NCBI GenBank assembly: GCA_963725395.1
Contig: CAVRYH010000005.1
Coordinates: 1 to 64,000 of the forward strand
Direction: 5' to 3'
DNA: 64,000 bases
DNA from: Bog-756 sp963725395
GTDB lineage: Bacteria > Actinomycetota > Acidimicrobiia > Acidimicrobiales > RAAP-2
In this document: positions 1 through 7,507 of the stretch, in pieces
Numbering within the stretch: the stretch's first letter is position 1
How the letters are laid out: each line of letters opens with the position of its first letter
The notes under the pieces: generated by a model
Told to the model about the DNA's origin: nothing
The model's database searches: none
The model's input: the letters and a program-made list of their open reading frames with translations, nothing else
Position numbers and translations under genes: made by a program

Positions 1-1139
1 CGACGGCCACCAAGCCCCTCTCCATCACGGTGAACGGTAAGAAACTCGCCATCACCACCAAATCATTGGACGCGGGAACGGTGGAGACGGCTTACTCCCA
101 ATTGCTTGACGCCACGGGAGGAAAGCTGCCCTACACCTGGTCGATCAGTTCGGGCAGCCTGCCCGCTGGCCTCAACCTCGACGCCACGGGTGTCATCCTA
201 GGAGTGCCGACCACGGCGAAGACGTACAATTTCACTGTAGAGGTCACCGACTCCGAGGTCCCACGCGAGACAGCTACAGCAAACCTGTCCATCACCGTGC
301 ATTCGCCCCTCACACTTAAGGTGAATCTGCCAGTGGGAACCGTGGGCCTCAAATATGTGGGCTCCATCATCGCATCGGGAGGTCAAATCCCATACAGCTA
401 CTCGGTGGTCAGCGGTTCGACTCCTCTGGGAACTAAGTTGAATCCGAACGGCCGTGTGACCGGAACACCATTGAACTCTGGGAGCTTCCCCTTTGAGGTA
501 CAGGCTAAGGACTCGGTTGGGGATTCGGCCCTCAAGTCGCTGGTGATCATCATCAAGACACCGACCAGCGGCATTCCACCTGCGAGTGTTTTGACACCGA
601 TTTTGAAATCTGCCATTAGTTTAGGCCAGCAGGCAGTAGTCGGAGCGAGCCAAAACATTACCGACGTACAAGGTGATATTGCAGATACCAAGCTAGCTAT
701 CGCTGCTCTCAATCTGATTCCGGCTATCAAGAACAATCTTGTGGCTCAAAGAGCGTTCCAAGGACTTCAGGACTTGGAGCAATATTGGTTGGAAAGTGCC
801 TTGCGCGCTCAAGCGTTTGAAAAGAATGGGGTTGCTGCTGACACTGCTCTGCTCAACGCGCTGCAAAATCCGGCCGGTAAAAACCTCCCCAAGCTTTACA
901 ACGCGGTCATCAACTCTGCGAATGACACCAATGCCGGTAACTTCATTCTGGTCGAGATATATCAGGCATTTGTTCACCAAGTAGAGGCTTTCGCGGGCCT
1001 CTTCAAGGGGGTTGTCGCAAAAAAGATAACGGATGTTCTTACCAAATATCTGGAACAGACGCTGCAGAACTTCAAGCAGCAGGTCCAAATCAACTCGGAG
1101 TTAACGAAGGTCAACAATCAAATACAGCATGCGCACTAG
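1..1139 (+). CDS. Secreted Ig-like (He_PIG) repeat protein, 5' end outside window
   Basis: The frame is already open at base 3 and reads ATKPLSITV before the first possible start (GTG at 30). That phrase is the usual end of a putative Ig (He_PIG) domain, so the gene almost certainly begins upstream. Two further Ig-like repeats follow, each with the PYTW/PYSY, LPAGL/TPLGTKL and GxPxxxxTY pattern typical of He_PIG. The last ~190 residues are instead Ala/Gln/Asn-rich and predicted helical, with no domain I recognise. Extracellular location is inferred from the Ig-like modules. It stops at TAG 1137-1139; the IS3 element lies 275 bases downstream. Confidence 0.75.
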   Translation, partial: TATKPLSITVNGKKLAITTKSLDAGTVETAYSQLLDATGGKLPYTWSISSGSLPAGLNLDATGVILGVPTTAKTYNFTVEVTDSEVPRETATANLSITVHSPLTLKVNLPVGTVGLKYVGSIIASGGQIPYSYSVVSGSTPLGTKLNPNGRVTGTPLNSGSFPFEVQAKDSVGDSALKSLVIIIKTPTSGIPPASVLTPILKSAISLGQQAVVGASQNITDVQGDIADTKLAIAALNLIPAIKNNLVAQRAFQGLQDLEQYWLESALRAQAFEKNGVAADTALLNALQNPAGKNLPKLYNAVINSANDTNAGNFILVEIYQAFVHQVEAFAGLFKGVVAKKITDVLTKYLEQTLQNFKQQVQINSELTKVNNQIQHAH

Positions 1140-1255
1140 GTCCGGACCGAGTGTTGGAATGACAGGCAGATTCTTTAGTTGATGGTCGTGCGCTCTCATG
1201 ATCTTTCGTAGGGAAGGCTGTTAGATACCTTCTGGACCCTGTGGGTTCCGAAGGT

Positions 1256-1281
1256 GGCTCATCTCAGGGGGACCCGGCCAC
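1256..1281. repeat. 26-bp repeat, copy 1 (probable IS end)
   Basis: Begins GGCTCATCTCAGGGGGAC and ends GGCCAC. The same 26 bases occur at 6119-6144. Read in reverse it resembles the right terminal repeat of the IS3 element at 3260-4503 (TGGC...CCCCTGAGAT), so both copies are probably solo ends of a related IS. Nothing else is seen in 1140-1414. Confidence 0.6.
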
Positions 1282-1460
1282 TCTAGACCCGTCTAATCAA
1301 AAGTCGTCGGGACCCGAGCTGCCTTGGTTCCTCTTGGCGCCGCACCTGGGGAATTGCCGGGCGAGAAGTGGCCGGTGGATTCAGTCGGAACAGCCCGATG
1401 CGTCAGCTGAGGTCTGGCGCGCACCCGGGAAAGTTGGACACCGAATAGAGAGGAGCCAAG

Positions 1461-1808
1461 ATGGCTCTCATGACGGTGAACGACGAGGGAACGGCTGACG
1501 CCCGGTCGAACAATCGGTGGTCAGCGAGCAAGAAGCTGGATGTGGTCCTCCGCCTGCTGCGAGGGGAGAAGCTCGAGGAGGTCAGCCGGGAGGTCGGGGT
1601 GGAGGCCCACCGGCTGGCTGCCTGGCGAGATGAGTTCCTCGACGCCGGCAAGGAGGGCCTGAAGGGCAAGCGGGCCACCACCGAGGAGGATCGAAGACTC
1701 CGAGACGCCGAGCGCAAAATCGGCGAGCTGACCATGGAGAACGAGATCTGGAAGAAGGTGGCCGAAAAAAGGGGGCTCCAGATGCCGCCGCAGAAGCGGC
1801 CGAGGTGA
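1461..1808 (+). CDS. IS3-family transposase OrfA (helix-turn-helix)
   Basis: 115 aa. Residues ~20-60 form the helix-turn-helix that binds IS ends (KLDVVLRLLRGE, then EVSREVGVEAHRLAAWRDEF); residues ~70-105 form a charged leucine-zipper-like helix ending in the typical MENEIWKKVAEK. Start ATG at 1461 follows GAGAGGAG. It overlaps orfB by four bases (GTGA, 1805-1808), so orfB is probably made by coupled re-initiation rather than the long frameshift overlap usual in IS3. The N-terminal MALMTV is preserved in the relic at 46.7 kb. Confidence 0.9.
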   Translation: MALMTVNDEGTADARSNNRWSASKKLDVVLRLLRGEKLEEVSREVGVEAHRLAAWRDEFLDAGKEGLKGKRATTEEDRRLRDAERKIGELTMENEIWKKVAEKRGLQMPPQKRPR

Positions 1809-2671
1809 GTGGGGAGATGGCGATTCCCCTGGCCACCGTCTGTCGGGTTACCGGGGCTCCCCGGTCGACGATCTATCACCGCCGGTCCCGAGGGGATGCC
1901 CTCGGATGTCGGCCAGGTCCGAAGACCGAGGTGAGCGACGCGGTCCTCACCGAGAGGATCCGACAGGTGATCACCACCAGCTCGTTCTCCGGCGAGGGTC
2001 ACCGCAAGGTCCGGGCCCACCTGCGTCGTGAACACCAGCTCCATGTGGGCAAGAACCGGGTGCTGCGGCTGATGCGGAAGGCCGGCCTGCTCGCCCCCCA
2101 GCGGGTGGCCAGACGGCGGCGGCCTCGGGTTCATGACGGCCGGATCATCACCGATGCCCCCAATGTCCGCTGGGGGACGGATGCCACCATGGCCTGGACC
2201 AGGAACGACGGTTGGGTCTGGGTCTTCGCCCTCCTCGACCACTACACCAACGAAGCCTGGGCCCACGTGGCCAAGGTGGGGAATCGCTTCGCCGCTCTCC
2301 AGCCCGTCTACGACGCCGTGATCGATCGCTTCGGCCAGCTCAGACCCGATGTGGCCCGGGGCATCAAGCTGCGCCACGACTGGGGCAGCCAATACCGCGC
2401 CCACCACTTCCAGGGATCCCTCAACTGGCTGGGCATCGAGGACGATGCTGCCTTCGTCGGCGAGCCCCAGGGCAACGGCGTGGCCGAACGCTTCATGCGG
2501 ACCATCAAGGAGCAGTGCCTCTGGTCTCGGCTCTTCGAGGACACGGACGACCTCCGCCAAGGAGTCGCCACCTTCATCCAGACCTACAACGACGAGTGGC
2601 TCATCGAACGCCTGGGCCACCGGACACCACGAGAGGCGTTCAACGAAGCGACAGCTCAGGTTGCCGCGTGA
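1805..2671 (+). CDS. IS3-family transposase OrfB (DDE integrase core)
   Basis: 288 aa, full length for the family. An HTH_21-like segment (residues ~50-90, ending LRLMRKAGLLAPQ) precedes the rve catalytic core. Candidate catalytic residues: Asp in RWGTDATM (~123), Asp in LRHDWGSQYRA (~190) and Glu in GNGVAERFMRTIKE (~226). The C-terminus has the usual YNDEWLIERLGHRTPREAF. GTG start in the orfA stop overlap. A diverged truncated relative lies at 19534-19950 on the other strand. Confidence 0.92.
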   Translation: MSGEMAIPLATVCRVTGAPRSTIYHRRSRGDALGCRPGPKTEVSDAVLTERIRQVITTSSFSGEGHRKVRAHLRREHQLHVGKNRVLRLMRKAGLLAPQRVARRRRPRVHDGRIITDAPNVRWGTDATMAWTRNDGWVWVFALLDHYTNEAWAHVAKVGNRFAALQPVYDAVIDRFGQLRPDVARGIKLRHDWGSQYRAHHFQGSLNWLGIEDDAAFVGEPQGNGVAERFMRTIKEQCLWSRLFEDTDDLRQGVATFIQTYNDEWLIERLGHRTPREAFNEATAQVAA

Positions 2672-2777
2672 TAGTCAGGGAATCTGTCCAACGAACCGGG
2701 GCCTCAACAGGTCGCGTCAAACCGTTCGAGGCCACCAAGTCGAGAGATCAGGCGAGCCCAGCCGCACTAAAAACCTC

Positions 2778-2806
2778 CGACCTCAGCCCTGTGTCGGCTG
2801 AGGTCG
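2778..2806. repeat. Hairpin repeat (CTCAGCC family), perfect copy
   Basis: Perfect 11-bp arms CGACCTCAGCC / GGCTGAGGTCG around a 7-base loop. It is one of at least eleven copies of the same hairpin in intergenic DNA of this window. No T-run follows, so an ordinary intrinsic terminator is not evident. No gene is seen in 2710-3023. Confidence 0.7.
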
Positions 2807-3288
2807 TAGTTCAAGCCCTGGTGTGAACGGCCGCATAACTCTTCCAATTCAAAGGTCGCGATCATGGGGCGGAGGTCCGTGGGAAGGCCATCGCCCTCTT
2901 CAACGCCGACATCGGTTGTCGATCTGCTGGGACCAAGTCCGAACCCACCGATGTGCGATCGGTGCCGGGGATCGCTGCCGACGTCCTCAGGCCTTCCTCC
3001 TGTCGCTCGATCTACGGCCTTGATCAGAGTCATATTACGTAATACGATATAAACGTCGAAATCCAGCTGCACGGAAGCATGGCGTGGTCGACGCGTCCAT
3101 CGAGCACGCCATTGCCAACTGTGTGGTCGTTGTCAGCCTCGATCCCGACTGTGATCCGCCGAGAGTGCTCGCAATCGGACCTGACTTCGATGGCAAACTG
3201 CTTGCTGCTTGAAATTATTTGGCTCGAGTTCGACGAGGACATTCAGGTCGTGATCCATGTGACCGGACCCCATTGATCGGTCCACCCG

Positions 3289-4160
3289 CTATGTGAGCTG
3301 TAGCTGGTGGTCCTGTCTCCACTGGTCCGCGAACTCGACCGGCGTGCGCATGCCGAGGGCGGAATGTGGACGGTAGGTGTTGTACTCCTCTCGCCAGTCG
3401 GCGACAAGTACTTGTGCCTCGAGCAGCGAGTCGAACTGTTCGATGGCCAGCAGCTCGTCCCGCATCCTCGAGCCGTAGGACTCGACCCAGGGGTTCTGCC
3501 ACGGGCTTCCCGGGTCGATGTAGGCGGTGCCCGCCCCGGTGAACCGGCACCAGTCCCGAAGGGCGTGGGCGGTGAGCTCGGGGCCGTTGTCGCAGCGGAT
3601 GTAGGTCGGTTGAGTACCTCGGGTGCCCACCAGCTTGTCCAGGACGGCGACGGTGGCATCGGCGTCGATGGAGTAGGCGACGAGGTCGCAGAGGGACTCC
3701 CGTGTGAACTCGTCGGTGACGTGCAGGATCTTGATTGTCCTCCCGGTGGTGGTGACGTCGAACTGGTAGTCGAGGGCCCAGACGTGGTTCGGATGGGCGG
3801 CGACCAGGCGGTCGGCCGGCGTGGTGGAGATGCCCACACGGCGCTTCTTGTGGCGCCGGGGTGGGACCCCGAGGCCCTCCTCACGCCAGATGCGCTGGAC
3901 TTTCTTGCGGTTGAGCTGGAGATGACCCTGCCGGCGAAGGACGGCATGGGCCCGGCGATAACCCCACCGTGGATGACGCCGGGCGAACGCGCGAAGCTCG
4001 GCGCGTAGCGCCGAGTCGGGGTCGACAACGCCGTTCCGGTGGCGCTGGGTGGAGCGGTGCTGGCCCACGATCTGGCACGCCCGCCGCTGCGAGAAGCCCT
4101 TGCGGTCACAGAGCATCTGGACCGCCCGGCGTCGCTGCGACGGGCTCAGAAGTTTCCCCG
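3289..4160 (-). CDS. IS3-family transposase OrfB, reached by -1 frameshift from orfA
   Basis: The frame is open from 4293 to 3289, but the orfB-specific part begins around the GGGAAAC slip site near 4155 (GKLLSPSQRRRAVQM). HTH_21 region follows (FSQRRACQIVGQHRSTQR), then the rve core: Asp in HVWALDYQFD, Asp in YIRCDNGPEL, Glu in NPWVESYGSRMRDE. It ends with YNTYRPHSALGMRTPVEF. No good independent start or ribosome site is visible, in keeping with expression only as the OrfAB fusion. Confidence 0.88.
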
Positions 4161-4424
4161 GGAGATCTCCCGGAGGGCGTCGATCTCGAGCTCCTTGTCG
4201 GCGACGATGCGCTTCAGGCGCTGGTTCTCCTTCTCCAGCTCCTTCAGCCGCTTGGCGTCGTCGGCCTTCATGCCGCCGTACTGGTTCCGCCACCGGTGAT
4301 AGGTCTGCTCAGAAACCTGCAGGTGCCGGCAGACGGCGGCCAGGTCCTGGCCCTCGTTGAGCAGCTTGTCCGCCTCGAGGAGCTTGCGGACGATCTGCTC
4401 GGGTGTGTGCCTTCTTCTCGCCAT
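4146..4424 (-). CDS. IS3-family transposase OrfA
   Basis: 92 aa from ATG 4424, preceded by AGGGAGG. MARRRHTPEQIVRKL and VCRHLQVSEQTYHRWRNQYGG form the helix-turn-helix; KRLKELEKENQRLKRIV is the leucine zipper. The end of the gene contains the slippery heptamer GGGAAAC (minus strand, 4152-4158) in X-XXY-YYZ phase with this frame, directly before the stop. That is the textbook site for -1 frameshifting into orfB, giving the fused transposase. Confidence 0.9.
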   Translation of the reverse strand: MARRRHTPEQIVRKLLEADKLLNEGQDLAAVCRHLQVSEQTYHRWRNQYGGMKADDAKRLKELEKENQRLKRIVADKELEIDALREISRGNF

Positions 4425-4562
4425 CGTGACGATCCTCCCTTCACCCAGCAGTCTGGGCAACGGGCTCACGTCACGGGTGGACCAATCTCAGGGGGTCACG
4501 CCACGTGCGATGTCACTTCGGCCTGTCTTCTATGACCTGCTGCCCAATCAAGGGAGTGATTG

Positions 4563-4844
4563 ATGACTGAATCCAAGACCTACCGAACAATGGCCGGCAG
4601 AGTACTCGACGACAAAGACCTCGAGTCAATCTCTAACGAAGTCGAATCAGCTACCTACGACGTCGAGGACCTTAAAGGTCGACGTCGCGGGCGGCCGACC
4701 ATGGGCTCCGGCCCCGCAGATGTCGTGCCCGTGCGACTTGATCCCGAACTTCGTGACGCACTCCAGGCACACGCCGTCGCGGAGCACACCACGGCCAGTG
4801 ATGTCATCCGCCAGGCTCTCAAGGATTTTCTGCACGTCGCCTGA
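4563..4844 (+). CDS. Ribbon-helix-helix antitoxin
   Basis: 93 aa. The C-terminal half (PVRLDPELRDALQAHAV, then TTASDVIRQALKDFL) is a typical CopG/Arc-type ribbon-helix-helix DNA-binding domain; the N-terminal half is acidic and probably wraps the toxin. The ATG at 4563 overlaps the stop of the split toxin (TGATG), so the pair was translationally coupled; an in-frame TTG at 4560 is less likely. With its toxin broken by the IS this is probably an orphan antitoxin. Confidence 0.75.
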   Translation: MTESKTYRTMAGRVLDDKDLESISNEVESATYDVEDLKGRRRGRPTMGSGPADVVPVRLDPELRDALQAHAVAEHTTASDVIRQALKDFLHVA

Positions 4845-4854
4845 GTGACCCGCG

Positions 4855-5092
4855 CAGCTCGCTTGTTGCCATCGAGGAGCGGGTGGTTCCTGGCCAGGCG
4901 AACCAGCAGAACAGCGGCCTTGTCGACGAAGTCCGGGTAGAAGTCCTCGTCGCCCCAGCTGCCGGCGGGGGCGTGGAGTGCCGAGTCAGCCAACTCGAGC
5001 TTCATGCTGCGCAGGAGGGCATCGGGCTCTGACCCGATGACAGCCGATGCGACAGTCAGATAGTCAGGGAGATCCGGGTACTCGACACTCAC
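4855..5092 (-). pseudogene. Doc/Fic-type toxin, 3'-truncated
   Basis: GTG start at 5092 overlaps the antitoxin stop (GTGA). Reads MSVEYPDLPDYL... then the Fic/Doc signature HPLLDGNKRAA at residues ~70-80, the motif carrying the catalytic His and nucleotide-binding Asp/Asn. Family members run to about 125 residues; here similarity ends just after the signature, where the frame runs into the opposite-strand antitoxin gene. The C-terminal third has been lost. Confidence 0.7.
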
Positions 5093-5373
5093 TTCGCCAA
5101 GCGTTCGAGCAACTCCCGGTCCTCCTCGATGATCCTGGCCAGCCTGGCTTTGAACTCCGGAGTCTTCCGACGGCGTTCCGCTGCCTCGAGGAGGGACTGC
5201 TTGACCGTCTCGTTCAGGCTCGTACCCTCCACACGGGCCAATACCTCGGCGTCGACAGGCCGTCAGACCCAGGACTCTGACGTGACGGGTCGAGGGCGAC
5301 CGCCAAGCCGTGATCCATCGGTAGCTATGCCACTGCTACGCGGAGGATCGGCAGCGGGTAAGTCGGACATCTT
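5089..5373 (-). pseudogene. Antitoxin partner of the Doc-like toxin, frameshifted
   Basis: From ATG 5373 the frame reads MSDLPAADPPRSSG... RPRPVTSESWV and stops. A different frame then gives DAEVLARVEGTSLNETVKQS, LLEAAERRRKTPEFKARL and IIEEDRELLERLAK, ending at TGA 5089-5091. The two halves look like one ~90-aa antitoxin split by small indels near 5270-5285. The GTGA overlap with the Doc frame supports a coupled antitoxin-toxin operon. Both members are broken. Confidence 0.6.
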
Positions 5374-5388
5374 TGCTCCATTTGGAGG

Positions 5389-5410
5389 TTAGGCGTATAG
5401 TTAGGCGTAT
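5389..5410 (+). promoter_or_regulatory. Direct repeat at the vapB start, probable operator
   Basis: TTAGGCGTAT occurs twice (5389-5398 and 5401-5410) two bases apart, one helical turn in phase, and the second copy overlaps the ATG of the antitoxin gene. Inferred autoregulatory site for the RHH antitoxin; translation may be leaderless. Confidence 0.55.
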
Positions 5411-5663
5411 GCCACGCCTGCAGGTATATCTCCCAGATGACCTATACCTTGCCGTCAAAGAGCGCCGGCTCCCTGCCTCAGAGCTCCTCCAAGGTGCCGT
5501 TCGCGCAGAGTTGCGACGTCAGGAGCTCCTCGAGGAGACAGATCGATATCTTGGCGAACTCGTAGAAGAAGTCGGAGAACCTTCCCAGGCGGCAGCGGCC
5601 AGAGCTGAAGGCCTTACCGAGCGGTTGCAGCGAGAGGGCACTCGGGCTCCCAAGGCGAGCTGA
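5409..5663 (+). CDS. VapB-like ribbon-helix-helix antitoxin
   Basis: 84 aa. MPRLQVYLPDDLYLAVKE and LPASELLQGAVRAELR match the strand and first helices of an RHH antitoxin; the rest is a charged helix (DRYLGELVEEVGEPSQ) likely to bind the toxin. Its stop overlaps the toxin ATG by one base (TGATG). ATG 5409 is preferred to the upstream in-frame start at 5373 because the similarity begins there and 5373 lies in the divergent antitoxin gene. Confidence 0.8.
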   Translation: MPRLQVYLPDDLYLAVKERRLPASELLQGAVRAELRRQELLEETDRYLGELVEEVGEPSQAAAARAEGLTERLQREGTRAPKAS

Positions 5664-6046
5664 TGGTGCTCGTCCTGGACTCCGGTGGGGTCAGCTTTCT
5701 TGCCAAGCGGAATCAGGACTCGCTGGCCGCCATCCGCGTCCTTGTCCGTGACGGGTATTGGCCGCCGATCGTTCCCTCGGTCGTGATCACCGAAGTAACG
5801 ACTGGACGTCAGCATGGTGACGCGACGGTCAATCGGCTTCTCAAGACCTGTGCAGTCAGCGAGGAACTTCCAGTCCAGCTTGCCCGTCGCGCCGGTGAAC
5901 TCCGGCACTTGGCCCGCCGCGGTTCCGCCGTAGACGCCCTCGTCGTTGCCAGCGCAGAACCGGGCGGTGTGGTCCTCACTGGGGATGTCGGGGACCTCGC
6001 TGCGCTCGCCTCCCACGCCAATGCCGTCCGAATTGAGACCGCTTGA
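5663..6046 (+). CDS. VapC-type PIN-domain toxin (RNase)
   Basis: 127 aa PIN domain, presumed Mg-dependent endoribonuclease. Acidic residues expected for the active site are present: Asp6 (VLDSGG), Glu44 (VITEVTT), Asp91 (SAVDALVVA) and Asp108/111 (LTGDVGDLAAL). Full length for VapC and coupled to the antitoxin directly upstream. It appears to be one of two intact VapBC pairs in the window. Confidence 0.85.
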   Translation: MVLVLDSGGVSFLAKRNQDSLAAIRVLVRDGYWPPIVPSVVITEVTTGRQHGDATVNRLLKTCAVSEELPVQLARRAGELRHLARRGSAVDALVVASAEPGGVVLTGDVGDLAALASHANAVRIETA

Positions 6047-6118
6047 GCAGCGTGGTTTGAATCGGACGGAATCGAACCTGTCTCGGAACGCCGACAGAGT
6101 GAAGCGCATCTTGTTAAC

Positions 6119-6144
6119 GGCTCATCTCAGGGGGACCCGGCCAC
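6119..6144. repeat. 26-bp repeat, copy 2
   Basis: Identical to 1256-1281. Here it supplies the last codons and stop of the Cys-rich peptide on the minus strand, suggesting that an insertion or deletion event trimmed that gene. Confidence 0.6.
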
Positions 6145-6229
6145 CCTCGCCACAGTTGCATTCGACACAGGTGCAGGGATCGCAATCGCAATCAGGGTTG
6201 TCACAGGTCTTGCTCTCGGTCGTGCTCAT
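6122..6229 (-). CDS. Metallothionein-like Cys-rich peptide
   Basis: 35 aa from ATG 6229, with GAGGAA 8 bases upstream. Seven cysteines lie within residues 9-26 in C-x4-C-x-C-x2-C-x-C-x2-C-x-C spacing with Asp/Pro between them (DCDCDPCTC), a metal-binding composition. The last nine residues (GEGGRVPLR) come from the 26-bp repeat at 6119-6144, so the original C-terminus may have been replaced. It is divergent from the membrane operon starting at 6485, with the palindromic operators between, and its Cys motif resembles the N-terminus of the regulator at 8282 (CSCDPCAW...CRCG). Metal sequestration is inference. Confidence 0.6.
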   Translation of the reverse strand: MSTTESKTCDNPDCDCDPCTCVECNCGEGGRVPLR

Positions 6230-6410
6230 TGGAGTTCCTCGATTCTGTGGTAGCCGACGAGCGTCGACATTTGGGCGCAATCAGCTGAGAATGCAAGATC
6301 ACGATTTCGGATCCACCTCGGCATCACTAGGGGCGAAGGTCCTCAGCTACCTGCATTCATCTGACTTCCCGTGCCGCCCGAAGCCTGCTGACCTACCGGT
6401 TGTGCCTGGC

Positions 6411-6449
6411 TACTACCGATGGTAGTAATTACTACACGCTGTCGTAGTA
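6411..6449. promoter_or_regulatory. Two palindromes, probable BlaI/CopY-type operators
   Basis: Operator 1 is TACTACC-GAT-GGTAGTA (6411-6427). Operator 2 has arms TACTAC / GTAGTA 8 bases apart (6430-6449). Between them TAGTAATTACTA (6423-6434) is a further perfect dyad. BlaI/MecI/CopY repressors bind TACTACA/TGTAGTA-type dyads, and a BlaI-like regulator is encoded 2 kb downstream. The sites sit 36 bases before the ATG at 6485 and ~180 bases before the divergent Cys-rich peptide. Confidence 0.7.
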
Positions 6450-6484
6450 CAGATCAATTGAGCGCGGGAGAGAGGTGGTGAGAG

Positions 6485-7501
6485 ATGACGATCACCGAGG
6501 TGGAGGGACAAACCACGCTCGTAGCTGGCCCGGACGCGGGCCGATTCACCCAGGTCAACGGCCGGCCTCCGAGGGACCTCCAGCGAACATTTCGACTGGT
6601 CCTGGCCACGGTGTGGCTACTGGACGCAGCGCTCCAACTTCAGCCGTTCATGTTCACCCGTGGATCCAGTGGGTTCAGCGGAATGTTGAACGGACTCGCC
6701 TCGGGAAATCCCGTCATTGTCCGCGGGGCGGTTACCTGGAACGCATCGAACGTGTACCACTATCCGATCCTGAGCAACACAATCTTCGCCGGGGTCCAGT
6801 TCCTGATCGCCTTCGGGATCGTCTACAAACGCACGTGCAAGTCCGCTCTGTCGCTCTCCATCGTCTGGTCCCTCGGGGTCTGGTGGTTCGGTGAGGCCGC
6901 CGGCCAGGTCTTCCAGGGCGGAGCCACCCCGTTCAGCGGGGGGCCGGGAGGCGTGCTGTTCTACGCGGTGCTTGCGGTGCTGCTATGGCCGAGCGAGGGT
7001 TCTGACAAGCCCTTCGTGGCCGCTCGGACCGTCGGGGTGAACACTGCCAAAGCCATCTGGGTTGTGGTTTGGGGTGTATTGGCCGTCTTGTCGTTGGTGG
7101 GCTCGGGTCGCTCACCCCAAAGCCTCCACGATCTGATCGCCAGCCTCAACAGCGGGCAGCCGGGGTGGCTCGCCCATATCGACCGATCCTCCGAGTCCCT
7201 CTTTCTCCACCACGGGACCACGTTGGCCATCTTGCTGGCAATCGTCTGCATCATCGTGGCCGCGGGGGTCTTCGCACCCCGAACGGTCGCCCAGTTCACG
7301 CTTGTTCTTGCCATCGTGGTGTTTGCCCTCATCTGGGTGGCGGTCGAGAACTTCGGTGGGATTCTCGCCGGGAGCGCCACCGATCCGAACTCCGGCCTCC
7401 TGGTCATCCTGCTGGCCTTGACCTACTGGCCGTTGGAAACCGCCCGAACAGCGGTGCATGACACCACACCGGTCTCGTTGGGCACCGCAAAGGAGGATTG
7501 A
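6485..7501 (+). CDS. Polytopic membrane protein of the metal-stress locus
   Basis: 338 aa with about eight hydrophobic segments; the first follows DLQRTFRLVLATVWLLDAAL near residue 35. No domain I can name with certainty; the general look is of DoxX/quinone-oxidase-like membrane proteins. ATG preceded by GAGAGG. Only a few bases separate it from the DUF5134-like gene, so the two form an operon under the palindromic operators at 6411-6449. Function unknown; a role in metal or redox stress is inferred from context. Confidence 0.75.
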   Translation: MTITEVEGQTTLVAGPDAGRFTQVNGRPPRDLQRTFRLVLATVWLLDAALQLQPFMFTRGSSGFSGMLNGLASGNPVIVRGAVTWNASNVYHYPILSNTIFAGVQFLIAFGIVYKRTCKSALSLSIVWSLGVWWFGEAAGQVFQGGATPFSGGPGGVLFYAVLAVLLWPSEGSDKPFVAARTVGVNTAKAIWVVVWGVLAVLSLVGSGRSPQSLHDLIASLNSGQPGWLAHIDRSSESLFLHHGTTLAILLAIVCIIVAAGVFAPRTVAQFTLVLAIVVFALIWVAVENFGGILAGSATDPNSGLLVILLALTYWPLETARTAVHDTTPVSLGTAKED

Positions 7502-7507
7502 TCCGTC

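Larger units (their letters stand above)
1415..2709 (+). mobile_element. IS3-family insertion sequence, complete
   Basis: Contains orfA (1461-1808) and orfB (1805-2671). The left end starts TGGCGCGCACCCGGG at 1415; the right end finishes CCTCAACA at 2709. The two ends share an imperfect inverted repeat around GTTGGACA / TGTCCAAC. GGTC flanks both sides (1411-1414 and 2710-2713), a 4-bp target duplication as expected for this family. The left boundary is confirmed independently by a relic at 46660-46734 whose similarity stops at the same TGGCGCGC. Confidence 0.85.
3260..4503 (-). mobile_element. IS3-family (IS407-like) insertion sequence inside a toxin gene
   Basis: 1244 bp, the usual IS407-group size, with orfA and orfB on the minus strand. 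Imperfect terminal inverted repeats: left TGACCGGACCCC... GGTCCACCCG (3260-3288), right, read inward from 4503, TGGCGTGACCCCC... GGTCCACCCG. Flanks are CATG (3256-3259) and CGTG (4504-4507), a 4-bp target duplication with one mismatch. Both ORFs look intact, so it may still be mobile. Confidence 0.85.
3024..4563 (+). pseudogene. Toxin gene of an RHH-antitoxin pair, split by an IS and frameshifted
   Basis: The frame from 3024 reads ...ARKHGVVDASIEHAIAN... VLAIGPDFDGKLL; it breaks at a 7-bp tandem duplication (CTGCTTG twice, ~3202-3215), resumes as EIIWLEFDEDIQVVIH, and is interrupted at 3259 by the IS. After the IS it continues as AMSLRPVFYDLLP and stops at TGA 4561-4563, overlapping the antitoxin ATG by one base. 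Removing the IS and one CATG copy gives a continuous VIHAMSLRP. No ATG, GTG or TTG start is visible (the frame opens after TGA 3021-3023). Order and overlap point to the toxin of a type II pair; the assignment rests on context and my recollection of similar small proteins, not a search. Confidence 0.65.
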
